64,000 nt of DNA from Aurelia coerulea (taxonomy: Eukaryota > Cnidaria > Scyphozoa > Semaeostomeae > Ulmaridae). The stretch's first letter is position 1, and each line of letters opens with the position of its first letter. The notes under the pieces were generated by a model, which searched no databases, had not been told where the DNA came from, and worked only from the letters and a program-made list of their open reading frames with translations. The stretch is from the NCBI GenBank assembly GCA_039566865.1, contig CM076956.1, forward strand, positions 5,405,511 to 5,469,510, in the 5' to 3' direction. Positions 1 to 11,366 of this stretch are shown in pieces. A program made the position numbers and the translations under genes.

Positions 1-152
1 TCATTTTTTGTTAATTAAATAGTTTAAATTTGTTTTGTTTGGTAAACGACGCTCCTTGTATGTGTAGCAAGTCTAGATTGATAAATTGAAATTGAATTGT
101 GGTAGAAACGGATCAACAAGTTTAAGTGAAATGGACTTTTCTATCAGTTGAA

Positions 153-247
153 TAGCCTGCGTGCAGACTCAACTATCCTAAAGTGTAGACTATCCTAAAG
201 TATAGTGTAGTCTACACTTTAGGATACTTGATTCTGCACGCAGGCTA
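153..247. mobile_element. 95-bp palindromic MITE, 9-bp TSD
   Basis: The ends are inverted repeats, TAGCCTGCGTGCAGA at 153 and its complement ending at 247, and most of the element folds on itself. It is flanked on both sides by TCAGTTGAA (144-152 and 248-256), a perfect 9-bp target duplication. There is no coding capacity. A 9-bp duplication fits Mutator-like elements best (inference). Related CTGCACGCAGGCTA-type ends occur near 12,050, 16,629 and 53,840. Confidence 0.85.
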
Positions 248-554
248 TCAGTTGAACTACTGCAGTGCCGGTCCATATTTTCTGCTCAGGTCCAATTTGA
301 TTCCAGACTGTCTGAAAATGCAGTGCACCTGCAAAGGACCCTGGGCGACAGTGGCTCCTTTAGAGCAGAGGTATTCTTCACGGTCGTTACAAACCATGAA
401 ACCAGGCAATGGCACAGGCGGCTTGGATAATTCGACCTCATTCATGCTTGCAAGTTAAACTATGTTATCAAATGCTCTGTTCTAATTGGTCAGCGCGGGT
501 CAGCCCAACAACTCGACTTCATTTGATTGGTTGAGATTCAGCCTTGCTTAGATA

Positions 555-774
555 TACAATCTTGGACATAAATTACTGGACTTCTGCTGGAACTTTCAAT
601 TCCCCCCCCCCCAAGATCAATGTTGTTATTGACGTCGAATTTCAGACTTGATGGGAGCAGAAACCTTTCCACCAAAATCTCATGTCAGACCAACATTGAT
701 AGGTGGGGGGAGGGGGGAAATTCTGCTTCAAATTCGATCACATACAGTCCGGATATATTTTGTCCAAGATTGTA
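555..774. mobile_element. MITE with TACAATCTTGGACA ends
   Basis: The terminal inverted repeats are TACAATCTTGGACA at 555 and its complement ending at 774. Inside are mirrored C- and G-rich tracts (601-612 and 704-718) and a mirrored CAATGTTG-type segment. It has no ORF. The similar element at 33,478-33,729 has ends of the form TACAATCnTGGCC. Confidence 0.65.
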
Positions 775-854
775 GCTCTGCTCTTCAATGTCGTCGTGAA
801 AATACTTTCCAATAACCCCCATTCACAGTGACAGATTTAGTCCAGCCTTCCAGC

Positions 855-1244
855 CACAGGTAGTGAGTATCATGGATGGTATATTAATTATGGTGTTATA
901 ACTGTTAGTTAGAATCACAGGAAGAGTTGAGATACCTTTGTTTTTTTCGTTGTATTTTTTTGCCCAAACAGTCGGGGACTGGGTCGGGTTTGAAATTCTG
1001 TTGCATGAGGAAGGACTGGCCTAGGCAGCAAAGTTTGCATTGGAGTGCAGTTTGGAAAGGAAACACAATGAAGAAAACAAGGTATTTGGGGATTGGCTGG
1101 CCTGGAAACTACTGTTAGAATTGGAGTACAGTTTGGGCAGGAAATACAACGAAAAAAACAAAGGTATCTCAACTCTTCCTGTGATTCTAACTACCAGTTA
1201 TAACACCATAATTAATATACCATCCATGATACTGACTACCTGTG
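855..1244. repeat. Large inverted repeat, arms about 115 bp
   Basis: Bases 855-969 and 1,131-1,244 are near-identical inverted copies, differing at a handful of positions. The 160-bp spacer contains a diverged direct copy of the inner right arm (GGAGTGCAGTTTGG near 1,041 against GGAGTACAGTTTGG near 1,123). It is probably a foldback element. No gene is seen here. Confidence 0.8.
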
Positions 1245-1250
1245 TTTGTC

Positions 1251-1745
1251 CCTTGTTTCCCTGCGTTCTTTGATTTGCTGATATCATTTGCTCAATAGGG
1301 ACTCACACCATTACTGTCATAAAGTGGGCCCCCTGTTTCAAAATGGCCTAAACTAGCGGCAGCACTCGTACACTCAACAAAATCGCTTCAAAGTCTGGTT
1401 TAAAGAGCTTCAACATTGAAAATCAAACTATTAGTACAAAGACTAATGTTTCCCTGACTTACTAATCGCGAAATACATACCTTTCAAAATTCAAGTAGTA
1501 ATCTTCCTCTTTAGAAACAAAATAGATCCATCGCAGCTACGAGAACCGTATCAACCGTTGTTTGTATGCAACAACAACAACTGTCTAAATAGCGCCTCCT
1601 TGTTGGTTGGAAACTAAATTCTAGCAATTTGATTTGGTAAATACGGAGCCACTCCATATGGGCCTAAAGGAGGCCCACTTCAATAATTGTATGAGTCCCT
1701 ATTACCAAGTGATATCAGCAAATTAAAGAACGTCGGGAAACAAGG
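1251..1745. mobile_element. Non-autonomous element, TIRs about 80 bp
   Basis: The left end reads CCTTGTTTCCCTGCGTTCTT and the right end is its near complement (about 1,665-1,745). Both arms contain TTTGCTGATATCA followed by an AATAGGGACTCA segment. The roughly 330-bp centre has no ORF of interest. Confidence 0.7.
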
Positions 1746-2375
1746 GAGGAAAAGTCATAAGTCTAAAGATGCAAAGTGCTACGAGCTTGGGTGAGGATCA
1801 TGTCATTCCCCTGTCATTCTCGTTCATTCTCAGCAAAGGGGTATATTTCTTGAGTAGAAAAGCTATGAAGAGACCATGCACTTATGATCTTATTATTAGA
1901 GACAGTTGATAAGAAACTGCAGAATTTTACACCAACCTTTTGTAAAGATTTGGAACCCATGCCACTTATGATATCGATTACACTAAATCGAAAAATGTAG
2001 ATTCAAATTTATGGAGAAATAAAAAAAAGTGAATTGATAAAAAATAAACAGACGCTCTGGTACCCAGGGTAGATGTCAATAAGGTTTACTTGGTTTGCGA
2101 AGAAGCGTCATTTCTCTCTTGTTGGCACGCAGCTTTCATTACTTTGATGTTTTGAGGCAAAGTGTAAAGACCAAACCAACGTAATAGCATAGTCACAAGT
2201 AATAACGCCTACGTTTACCCTTCGACAATATTTTCCTTGGGAAAAGGTCGTTGCGGTCTGTGAACAGTTGGCCACAAGAATGCTGGACTTCTTTGTTTTA
2301 AATTCTTACCAAAGTAGTACTATTAATTTCAAATATGAAGAAAATTCCAAGAATAATCGACAGTTGATAAATGTG

Positions 2376-2439
2376 TACCCTGGGTACCAGACTCTCTAAC
2401 ATAAATGTTTTTATGTTACAGAGTCTGGTACCCAGGGTA
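2376..2439. mobile_element. 64-bp micro-palindrome, 9-bp TSD
   Basis: Two 30-bp arms (2,376-2,405 and 2,410-2,439), which differ at only a few positions, are separated by 4 bases. The ends are TACCCTGGGTACCAGA and its complement. The palindrome is flanked by ATAAATGTG on both sides (2,367-2,375 and 2,440-2,448), a perfect 9-bp target duplication. A further copy of the same end (CTCTGGTACCCAGGGTA) lies at 2,055-2,071, so a larger related element may have been present. Confidence 0.85.
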
Positions 2440-2884
2440 ATAAATGTGGCTCACTACCGAATATTTCAAAATGACGAAACAGCGATAAGGTGGCTCAGGC
2501 TCACTACCAAGTAAAAATTAGGCAAAAACACACAAAATACGAAACACGTTTTTGACAGAAACAGAAAAAGAAAGTAAATGCCCCTTTAACTTGTGATCCA
2601 TGTTGGTAATCAGCCAGCCTTCGCAAAGGAGAACAATTTCGGTGTCAGACGAAAAGGGCTCTTGGTAGATCAGTTTGCAGCCGCAAAATTCATAATTTTA
2701 CGTGCGAGAAAATTAAACATTTGTTTATCTGTAGGTGGATTTATTTCAGCCCCCAGGTTTCATGTGGTTTTGTCAACTACCTTTGATCATAAAAGGCTCT
2801 TTTGTTCATTCATGAAGGACTGTAGCTTGTGTGGTTGATTTTCAAGTCAAAGCTGTATCACATGACGATGGATGCAAAACAATT

Positions 2885-3110
2885 TTTTGAAAGAAACTAA
2901 GAATTTAGGCCAGTACTGAAAGTTTCTCACCATTATCAGATTTTCAGTACTGACGAGTTTCTTATCAGTTTCTTATTAGAGGTTCCACAACAATCTTCAT
3001 GTTCACTGTCTATGCCGTGGTGAACATTTCAAAACGATGTTTTTTAAGCATTTAGACATTACTTTCTACCGTCCTCCGAGTAATATGATACAGGAAACAC
3101 GTGAAAACAA
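2885..3110 (-). repeat. Partial copy of the AAGAAACT-rich element
   Basis: A reverse-oriented, truncated copy of the family found at 20,438-20,790 and 50,925-51,288. It shares the TTTCAGTACT and GTTTCTTA motifs, the GTGAACATTTCAAAAC segment and the CGTGTTTCCTGTATCATATTAC segment (here as complement). Bases 3,510-3,790 carry a related sequence with GTAAGAAAC motifs, and 3,110-4,930 otherwise shows nothing I can name. Confidence 0.6.
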
Positions 3111-4987
3111 ATTAAATAAAAAACTGCTTCCTATTACTCTATCAAAATGATATTTTCCCAGTGTGCTGCTTGATTTCTTATTTTTTGGCGATCTGAAAGT
3201 TTATTTTCTAATGGGCAATTTCTTATAAAAAATATATGCAGTTGAACTGACAGAAAAGGACCGACCCAGCCAGGGTGACAATGTTGGCATGAATTGTCAG
3301 AATTTTTCAGAACGAGAGCTCTACCAAATATCACTTCATCATTGACCTTGAGAGCAACAGCAGGTTTGTGAATCATGTAACATTTGGCACATATTCCAAC
3401 TCAAGTAGATACGTAGTCAAATTGATTATGATAAAATATTTCATAATCCAATCCTGATAGACTTGTTTAGTTCTATATTTTACCAGTCCAAAGTGATTAT
3501 ACATTCATTTTTTTAGAAGAAACCGCCTGTAAGAAACGGTAGGCTCAATTTTTCAAAAGTTAAGAAACAACTGAATTGAAAAAGCTGAGAAAAATTTATA
3601 GTTTTAATTTTCCTCTCGCACACAAAAATGTTTTGACATTGTGCAGTTATAGCAACTGTTTGGACATTTTTGTAAGTGCGAATTATATGATTTACTTGTT
3701 GGGAGCCCTTTAGACAAAACGAAATTAACTCTGCCATTAAAAATATAAGAAACACGTAAGAAACTTTTGGTAGTCAAATTCATACTCATTTCGTGACAAT
3801 TTTGGTGACCCACCCATATGGGTGTCACCAATCTGCTCCCTCAATACACACCACCAATTGGGGAGAGATGTTGACTAGATATCAAAGTAACGGCGACAAA
3901 GAAGCATTTATACAAGTTTGTCTTTTATCATTGATGCAGCAAATAATTTCACGTTCTAAAAATATGATACTGGCCTTTTTCTGACAAGTAAATAAATATG
4001 CATGCATTAATTACTAAGTTAGACTTAAAACATTTCTCTATAACTTTTGCATCTATGCTAACAAATTGTTAATATACAGATCTTTACAAACGTAACTACC
4101 ACGGAAATATCAAGAGAAATTTAACACTCAAAATGCAAGAGTATTGCAAGAGGAACTGGACCAGCAGGCTCGTTTTGTACTGTAATACATTCATATGGTT
4201 GGGAAGAAAATGATCGAAAACTTGACATTCAGTTATTTTCTGTGTTTTGGGATGTTCAACATACAAAAAACTATCCTTGAGATGACTAATAAATTAACCT
4301 GTTATTCCTCCTAAATTGTAAATTGATATTCCCTTGCCAAATGACAACAAAGCTACAACTGTAAGCACTACACTTGGGGACCCCATTGAAATGTGAGCAC
4401 TCTTTTCAAACAGAATCTATCTGAATGCGGAAATTATGCCGGAAATCTTCCATGTCAAGATGAAATGCGTTCAGGATATAAACAAGACCCTCCTGTCTAC
4501 TTTCGTCATAACAAAATCAAAATTGATTCTCCCCGGAAATAACGACTTCAGCTTCAATTGTCACTAGCTGATGAAGTACACCAGGAAGTTTTTCAAAAGG
4601 GCGACGAAAACAGTGGGTTGGCGGCAGAATTTTCCTTGATTTCTCTGCTTATTTGGCGGGAAAACAAAATGACTAAGCCCACAGTTCAATAAACATGGCT
4701 GTGTGTGTGTAGGGAGATTTCAAATTCAAGATCAGCATAAAACTATGTTTTGGGGACTGCATGGTAAAAATATTTTAAGCAGATCTTTCTCATAGTTTAC
4801 CACAGCACTGGCACTTTACGATAAATATCCTACAAAGATTTTCAAATTTGTCCATATTGTTCTTTGATCCTTGTGCTGGCAAGCGGCCAACTTTGTCTTG
4901 TATAACGTCCAGTAACATACAGTAGGCCACCTGGTTGTATTGGGCCTACCTTTACAGGAATTCTTCACGAACTACAGTACAATGAAC

Positions 4988-6277
4988 TCATGCTACAGTA
5001 GTGGTTATTCCTTCAGCCATTACTCCAGAGGAGGAAGGCAAATACACATGACAACCTTGGTTGACATGATTCATTACCTTCTGTTTCAGTTCAATAACTT
5101 GTTTTCTCAATTCAGTGCGAGTTGATGTGAGTTCACTGTATGACATTTTCAATTCTTTTACTTTGTCTTTCAATTCATCTTCTCTTTCGATCTTTCTCTT
5201 CCTACATCTTTGAGCAGCCAAACGATTTCTCAGCTTCTTCCTCTCGTGTTTGATAATTTCTTGCATTTTCAAATCGATTGGAGTCGACTGAAGTGGAGGA
5301 GTGTTTGATGGGACGATTTGAGCTTCATCTTCGAGTTTGTAAGTTGGTGGTCTTGGCGAGGAAGACGCAGATCCAACTGAACTGATGACTGGATAGGCAG
5401 AACTTGACGGGATTGTTCTATGTAAGCTCGAGGCTTGATGAATATTCACACCGGTTTGTGGGATTGTTCTTGTAAGGCCGGTATTTGAAGCTGGGTACAC
5501 TCCGCTTGAGGATGGATTGCTTCTGGTGGCTAGGCCGGTGTCTGTCTGATGTTGAGCATAACGAACGACACTGGGCTGTGAATTGGCGATGTGTCGAAGT
5601 CTTTGGTGATTTTGTGTCGATTCTTGAATGCATGATGGCCTATTTGTTATTACAGGTCTTGCTTGGGTTCTTGATATTGAAGTTTGGCTTGCGTGAATGG
5701 GATTTGCGTCAGACTTCACCCATGATGTGTGCGATTGGTATCCATTAGGCCTATTTTGAAGTTGTGAAAGGGAAACTGTTGGTTCGGGTATTTCTTTTTT
5801 AACTGCTACTGAATTTGCATTCATGTCGTAATATGGGAATCCCTGTGAGCGATTTTGTGTTGATCTTGGTTTTTGAAACTCAGCACTTGTGCATGGTGGT
5901 GTTGATTCGTTAGTTTCGCCATGTTGTTGAAGCTTTTGTAATGCTCTTACGAAACCGGCGGCAAAATTCTCTCTTTCTTCGACTGTGCTTTGATCAGAAA
6001 TACTTGAATCCGTTGGTGTTGGTGTCGTTGTAATGAGTCCATTATTTTGCATGATCAAATTTTCGAGTTCGGGAGATCCAAGTTTCAGCAACATAAGATC
6101 GGGCGATTGAAGTAAAGCGCCATTCAACGGTGTCCCAGCCAAGATTGTGTTTCTTTTCGTCGCTGAAATAGCACTTGCACTGGCAAAATCAAGCTTTAAC
6201 TTGGACCGATCATAGGCCTCCTTCTCTGACATACTATCTGAGTAAATGCTGTCCTCATAAAACGTGAGATCTGACAT
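4988..6277 (-). CDS. JUN: Jun (AP-1 bZIP transcription factor), complete, intronless
   Basis: This is the Jun subunit of AP-1, a nuclear bZIP factor that binds TRE/CRE sites as a homodimer or with Fos/ATF partners. The 429-residue ORF starts at an ATG (6,275-6,277). Near the N-terminus are the JNK-target features of the family: LLQSPDL (S58), [12 protein letters not shown] (S68) and the TTTPTP motif at 83-88, then a FAAGFVRAL segment matching the conserved EGFVRAL of c-Jun. Residues 110-335 are a Ser/Gln/Thr-rich low-complexity linker. The basic region begins near 342, and N351, A354, A355, C358 and R359 keep the DNA-contact pattern NxxAAxxCR. The zipper leucines are L369, L376, L383, L390 and L397, followed by [12 protein letters not shown], which is diagnostic of Jun. 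The absence of introns also fits Jun genes. In the basic region vertebrate c-Jun has AASKCRKRK where this protein has AAQRCRKRK. Confidence 0.97.
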   Translation of the reverse strand: MSDLTFYEDSIYSDSMSEKEAYDRSKLKLDFASASAISATKRNTILAGTPLNGALLQSPDLMLLKLGSPELENLIMQNNGLITTTPTPTDSSISDQSTVEERENFAAGFVRALQKLQQHGETNESTPPCTSAEFQKPRSTQNRSQGFPYYDMNANSVAVKKEIPEPTVSLSQLQNRPNGYQSHTSWVKSDANPIHASQTSISRTQARPVITNRPSCIQESTQNHQRLRHIANSQPSVVRYAQHQTDTGLATRSNPSSSGVYPASNTGLTRTIPQTGVNIHQASSLHRTIPSSSAYPVISSVGSASSSPRPPTYKLEDEAQIVPSNTPPLQSTPIDLKMQEIIKHERKKLRNRLAAQRCRKRKIEREDELKDKVKELKMSYSELTSTRTELRKQVIELKQKVMNHVNQGCHVYLPSSSGVMAEGITTTVA

Positions 6278-6459
6278 AATTCTTGCTAATGGTCACTGAA
6301 TATCTGATTGATGACTAACTGCTCTCAGGATATGAGCACAAGTTTGTCGTAGAGGGGTTTCACTTGTGTATATCTAGGCTGAGTAATCGTTCTATTTTTA
6401 GCATCGAAGCCATTCGCGCGATCTGATTGGTTTGTGGTTACTATAGTAGTTTAATTCAC

Positions 6460-6530
6460 TCGTCTCATTGGTGAATAAAACAAAAGATAAGAGACCGACG
6501 TAAGTCATGGGACTTCACAATGACGTCAAT
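6460..6530 (-). promoter_or_regulatory. Putative Jun proximal promoter with CRE/ATF site
   Basis: A perfect palindromic CRE, TGACGTCA, lies at 6,521-6,528, 244 bases upstream of the Jun start codon. A second CRE-like core (TTACGTC on the minus strand, 6,496-6,502) and an inverted CCAAT (ATTGG at 6,466-6,470, with another near 6,426) lie nearby. Vertebrate JUN is autoregulated through ATF/AP-1 sites in its promoter, so the same logic is likely here. The transcription start itself is not visible. Confidence 0.6.
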
Positions 6531-7075
6531 GCAGATCATTAGCATCTAAGCAACATAATGGTGAAGGAAAAACTGGGGACATCACCCATTTGTTTATGAT
6601 GAATAGAAACAATTTTGGTTTTCATCACTCGACGTTCTGTTGTCTTCACAGTGATCTGTGACCTCAAATATGACCAAGCCCATTTCTGTGAATTCCACAA
6701 CTTCCAGTTTGAATGAGATGAGTTCCGCTTAGGGCCAAGCACACTCTTCTTTTTCAGAAGGGGTTAGATGATAAGGGGTTAAGGGGTGACATTTTCAATT
6801 CAACAATGCACATTTAAGGTATGTTGAAAATGTGAGAGTTAATTTTAGAAATTTTAAGAAAAATTTATTTATTTACAGTTAATTTGAATGAATGCTTGTT
6901 TATGAATTGACTTTTGAAGCCAGATTAAATGGGCGGGAAATAGGAAATATAATATCCTTAATGAATTATGTGGTTCTTTCTCAGTAAATGAAAATGTTCT
7001 GTCAAGAATCAGTGAGGAAGAAAGACTGCGTGAAAAAGAGAAGCTAAATAACTTTCCTTGACAAAAGAGCCAAAA

Positions 7076-9324
7076 TTGAGGGTCGTTTAGGGGGGGTATA
7101 TGTTCCCCTGTTCCCTGCTAAATTTCCACATATTCCCCTGTTCCCTTGAGAAAACCCGCTTGTTCCCCGGAGTTTCGTAGGCATATTTTTCACATTGATA
7201 GTCGATATTTTAACTATGCTTATTTTTGAAACTTCTTCCAAGAGGGAGACGAACGTAAAAATGTGAAGAAAACTGGGTTGACTTTTGATAAGACATTGAA
7301 AAACATTTTAAAACAAACAGATGACCAGCCAAAGTATTTTTAAATGTTATGCAGCCACTTCTTAAAGTGTTGCAACCAAAATCATTTGATCATTTGCATC
7401 AGTATCACAAGTTAGTGTTCGCACGATCAGGAGAGAGGCAAACATCTCAAAATGTGCTCCCGGGAATTTTCTTGTTTTTGTTATCATTCTCATTCCTATT
7501 CCTTCAAATTGTATAAATCCTGGAAAATTCTTTACTGCTTCTAGATGAGCGTTTTATCGTTTCATTTGTGGTATGGTTCCTCCTCTTCCTCTAGTAATTT
7601 ACCTTTACTTGCTTGATCTCTATGCTCTAAGACATGTGCCAGGATATTGCAATAGCCTCTTCTGGGATAGTAAATTCTGATTTATCTTCTGAATAGATCC
7701 TAGGGGAGGGTGTACGTAGCCTATGAACTTGTACTGGGATGTGCCCACGAAAAGAAATTACCCAGTTCCAGAATTGTTGCCTTCAAATGATAGCCGATTG
7801 TAGAAAAAAATCGGTCAAAAATATACTCCAAAACACACAAAATGGACTAAATAACAACCCGATCTAACAACATTTCCCCCTGTGACATGTTTTGACAACC
7901 GGCTCCAGAAAAGTTTCTTTCTTTTGATACCCTGCTCAGAAAAAATTTGTGAAAACGATACTCTGAAAAACGGCACATCCCCGTCGGACAAATATACTAC
8001 CTCCCCCCCCCCCTTCGACATGACAATACCTTTGGTGTGATTAGCTACCTTTCCTCCTTTGTGCAGCGGCATGGCCAGGGCAAATTATGTGGGGTATTGA
8101 AATGTGGGGGTCTGCGGGCGAGGCACCAAGGAAAATTTTTGGGACCAAGCCATTTACTTTGGCTTAGAATGCATCTCCCAATTTCATGCTTGCCATTAGC
8201 GACAAGGAAACTTTGATAGTTTTGTGACAGTTATCCTATGAATCAAGAGCACGAGGAAAATGTTAGAAGAAACATCGATTACTTTGGCTTGGAATGCATC
8301 CCATGAGTCCATATTTGCCAGTGCTAAAAATGGAAGATTTGACATTTCTCAGAAAATTCTTGCCCAACCAATACACAGCTATGTTCTCTTCGGAGGACCG
8401 TCTTTCGAAAACAGGCTCTCCCCCCAAAATCCTTAAAAATGAGTATGAAAATGGACTACAAATCCTTAACCATAGGTCTTCCCCTAAAAGTTGGGCGGCA
8501 CGTCCCCGTCATCCCAAGAACCAAAACCCCTCCGCTCCAGGCGCTAAGCATTACGCTTTCCAATAGTTTACAAATCTTCATTTCTTTGCTGTCATGCCCC
8601 TGTCATGTAAACAATTTTCTGAGCCTTGGAAAGAACTCACAACTGAACAGTGATTTGTGTCTCCTTTCGGTGCGGCTTGGCCAGAGCCAGTAAAGTGAGA
8701 GGATAGTAAAATGAGGGGGATTGGGGGTGAAGCCTCCAGGAAAATTGCTGAGTTCACGCCCTTCACTTTGGCTGATCATTCTGTAACAGTTGCTTTTATA
8801 GATTGGCATCCCCAGGAAAATGTTTTAAGTTAAGTCAATTTTTTAGAATGCCTGTCTTCATCCCATCTCCATCAGTGCCAAATTAGAAACCATCTTTACA
8901 AGTATCAAATTGGAAGCGTTCATAATTTTGTAACAGTTTTTCACGAATCACCACATTTGATAAAGTGTCTACGGTACCCAAACCACACTACATTTTCCCT
9001 TGTTTGCGTTTGTCACAATCAATTTTGCTCGTCCCCAAAATGGAAGTCTTGACGATACTGTGATAGTTTATCGAGGAAAATTTTTCAAAGAGACACCATT
9101 ACTTTGGCTTAGAATGAATCTCAAGGACCATCTTTTGCTTTGGCAGAAGTAAATTCCACTGAATGTAAAAATCCTTTAATTGATTATTACAGATAGAAAT
9201 TTCCTTGATCCCTGGATAAGATCCGAAGTTCCCTTGTTCCTTTTTATTTTTGGCCATGTTGCCTTGTTCCCTTGATATATTTCGCATGTTCCCCTGTTCC
9301 CTGGAACCCCTAAACGACCCTCAA
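7076..9324. mobile_element. 2.2-kb DNA element with terminal tandem TTCCCCTGTTCCCT blocks
   Basis: Terminal inverted repeats TTGAGGGTCGTTTAGGGG (7,076 onward) and complement ending at 9,324. Just inside each end lie tandem degenerate copies of GTTCCCCTGTTCCC (7,100-7,175 and 9,205-9,300), in the same orientation at both ends. The interior (8,100-9,120) repeats a unit containing GAGGAAAAT and TTACTTTGGCTTAGAATG at least four times. No ORF resembles a transposase, so it is non-autonomous. Outside it, 6,540-7,075 and 9,325-10,020 show no recognisable gene. Confidence 0.65.
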
Positions 9325-10023
9325 AATTACAGAACAGAACTACTACAGCAATAAACTAAATATAAAAGGAATAAAAGAAATAAAACTAATTTCAACTATA
9401 ACAAGTGCTAAAAGAAACTCTTCTATCATATCATCAAAAATTTAAGAATCTGTAAAAATCCAGTTGTTATGACAAAGTCTTGCACGCTCTTTCGAATGAA
9501 TGAAATGCCCCTTGACGAGCCCCTCGACATATTTTTACATTGTTTGAGTGGGGCTTGAGTTGAGTACAGAAACTTTCAGTATTTACGTACTCGAATTTTT
9601 AATTTCTTACGAAAAAATACACGTAAGATACTTTTTCGTATGGGAACTGGAATACAGGCAAGATCTATGGGAGAGAATGGGTACAACTTTTGAATTCTTT
9701 TTTAGAAAAGCGATGTGAAAATTTCATCAAAATGTTGACTTTCGAATCTCATTGTGCTTTGAAACAGAGAAGATGCTATGTCAGGGAAATACCGCAGTTT
9801 TTTCAGTTTTGTACCTTTTGATGAAAGGCGAGTCTCACTTCCATGGTGAACTCCAGCCTAGACATCGCATCGGGGCTTCCCCGGCATGTTGGAGATCAGT
9901 GATTGAAGATTGAAACGCATTTTTGTCACTCTAATTCTCAGTCTGGAGTCTGGAGTTTTTGACCACAACAACGACAAATTCTGAAGGCCAATTTGAAGAA
10001 CAATTTCTTGCAAAGGAAAGTTC

Positions 10024-10572
10024 ATGATGAGCTTGGAAAATTTACCTGAGCTGGTCGTCAAGAGGATATGTGAATTTCTTAGCGTGAATGACTTAGGCCG
10101 TTTCACACAAACCTGTCGACGACTGCATGCAATTCTGCCCAAACTAAACGAGTTGGTCATCAAGGGGGAAGACTTCGACAAATATGGACCAAGCAGTGGG
10201 CATTGGTGTCCCAAAATATGGTTCAATGGCCCTGCTCTTCCTGGAAGGGTAAAATCCGTGGCAGTGTCCATGAGATGGAAAGATCAGGGCTATGGTAACA
10301 GAAAAGGTCGAGTCTGGATGCAGCTAGTGAGGGGTAAGGAAAAAATAGCTGAAAAGATGGACATCTTTGGGATTGCATCACACGATTGGGAGGAGACAAA
10401 ATCAAAGATAGAAGGTCACGAGTTATTGAGGTTGTCCAAGAGAGGTGACTTTTATAGGTTTATGGAAAATACTGGGGGAGGTGGGGGCCATAGTCTGCAC
10501 GTTAAAAACTTCAAAGTAACTTTGATTTGGGAGTCTTTGAATTTGGAACAGAGTGAATTTGCAGTGGCCTGA
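10024..10572 (+). CDS. F-box protein A (subtype 1)
   Basis: A 182-residue single-exon ORF. Residues 2-45 form an F-box: LPELVVKRICEFLSVNDL then CRRLH, the pattern that binds Skp1 in SCF ubiquitin ligases, so the protein is probably a substrate adaptor (inference). The rest is one compact domain with WCPKIWFNGPALPGRVKS, WKDQGYGNRKGRVWMQLVRG, FGIASHDW, GDFYRFMENTGGGGGH and a closing VKNFKVTLIW. Its alternating hydrophobic strands suggest a beta-sandwich. I do not recognise this domain by name, and three paralogues downstream share it. Subtype 1 (A and C) ends soon after the last strand. The start is ATGATG at 10,024; either methionine is possible. Confidence 0.85.
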   Translation: MMSLENLPELVVKRICEFLSVNDLGRFTQTCRRLHAILPKLNELVIKGEDFDKYGPSSGHWCPKIWFNGPALPGRVKSVAVSMRWKDQGYGNRKGRVWMQLVRGKEKIAEKMDIFGIASHDWEETKSKIEGHELLRLSKRGDFYRFMENTGGGGGHSLHVKNFKVTLIWESLNLEQSEFAVA

Positions 10573-11021
10573 GTTTCCAAACCTGGGAACAAGGTCTCTG
10601 CTGGGAAGTATCTAAATATGTTGACATTTTCAAAGATGCGCAGGGCACAGAAAAGTGAGGGAACAGAGAAGACAACTCATGGTCGTGGACCACAGGTAAC
10701 GGGGGAAAATTAGTACAAAAGTAACGAGTCAAGTACTTTAGTGTTAGCCAAATTTGCCAATTTTGTCGAGGTTAGATTAGCCAATGTGTTTTTCCATCAG
10801 ACATTGTCGTGGTTGGCCTTATTGAATCTATACAAAATTGAAAAATTGGCAAATTTGGCAAATTTGGCAAACCCTAAAGTAAAAAGAGAGGTACTTGTTT
10901 ACTTTCCTAATTTTCCCCCTTACCTCTGCTTGGGGGATTGAGGACAATTTTGATTTCTCGGACTTGTTATATATTGAGGCAAGGGGCTGTAAATACCGTT
11001 ATACTTCGCTATCGCCAAGAC

Positions 11022-11150
11022 CATGTGGTAAGAATTTCTGCTAAAACAATCGTTTTCTAGAACAGATGAATCATTACTTAGCCACTTATTAAATTTGCAG
11101 TATCACTGAAGGTGGAAAGGACCCCTCTCCTATACAGCTACAAACGTTGT
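11022..11150. repeat. Inverted duplicate of sequence at about 14,165-14,345
   Basis: This stretch, containing AACAATCGTTTTCTAGAAC and a TAAGTGGCTAA-type segment (complement), recurs in inverted orientation at 14,165-14,345. There it is interrupted after GCTGCGAATTC by about 70 bases that begin TAGCCTCTGTGCAGG. The two copies bracket F-box gene B. Confidence 0.6.
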
Positions 11151-11164
11151 AAGGTTTCAAAAAT

Positions 11165-11366
11165 ATTTATCATATACAACCTTTTTATATTCTAAATCGT
11201 CTTTCACTGGTTTGATGATGTTCCATGTTTCTCTCTTCTTTCTCTGGATGTTTTTTGGGGACTGGGTCGACTGATAGGCCTAATATTTTGGTGGAGAGAC
11301 ATGAGAAACATCGTCAAAACAGAGAAAGACAATATAGAATATAATAAGATATGATAAATATTTTTA
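11165..11366. mobile_element. Hairpin MITE
   Basis: ATTTATCATAT at the left end and its complement at the right, followed by mirrored TATATTCTAAAT and GTCTTTC segments. The centre is unique and non-coding. Confidence 0.5.

Noticed and set aside
4940..5125. Plus-strand 61-residue ORF opposite the Jun C-terminus
   Set aside because: Shadow of the Jun coding strand.
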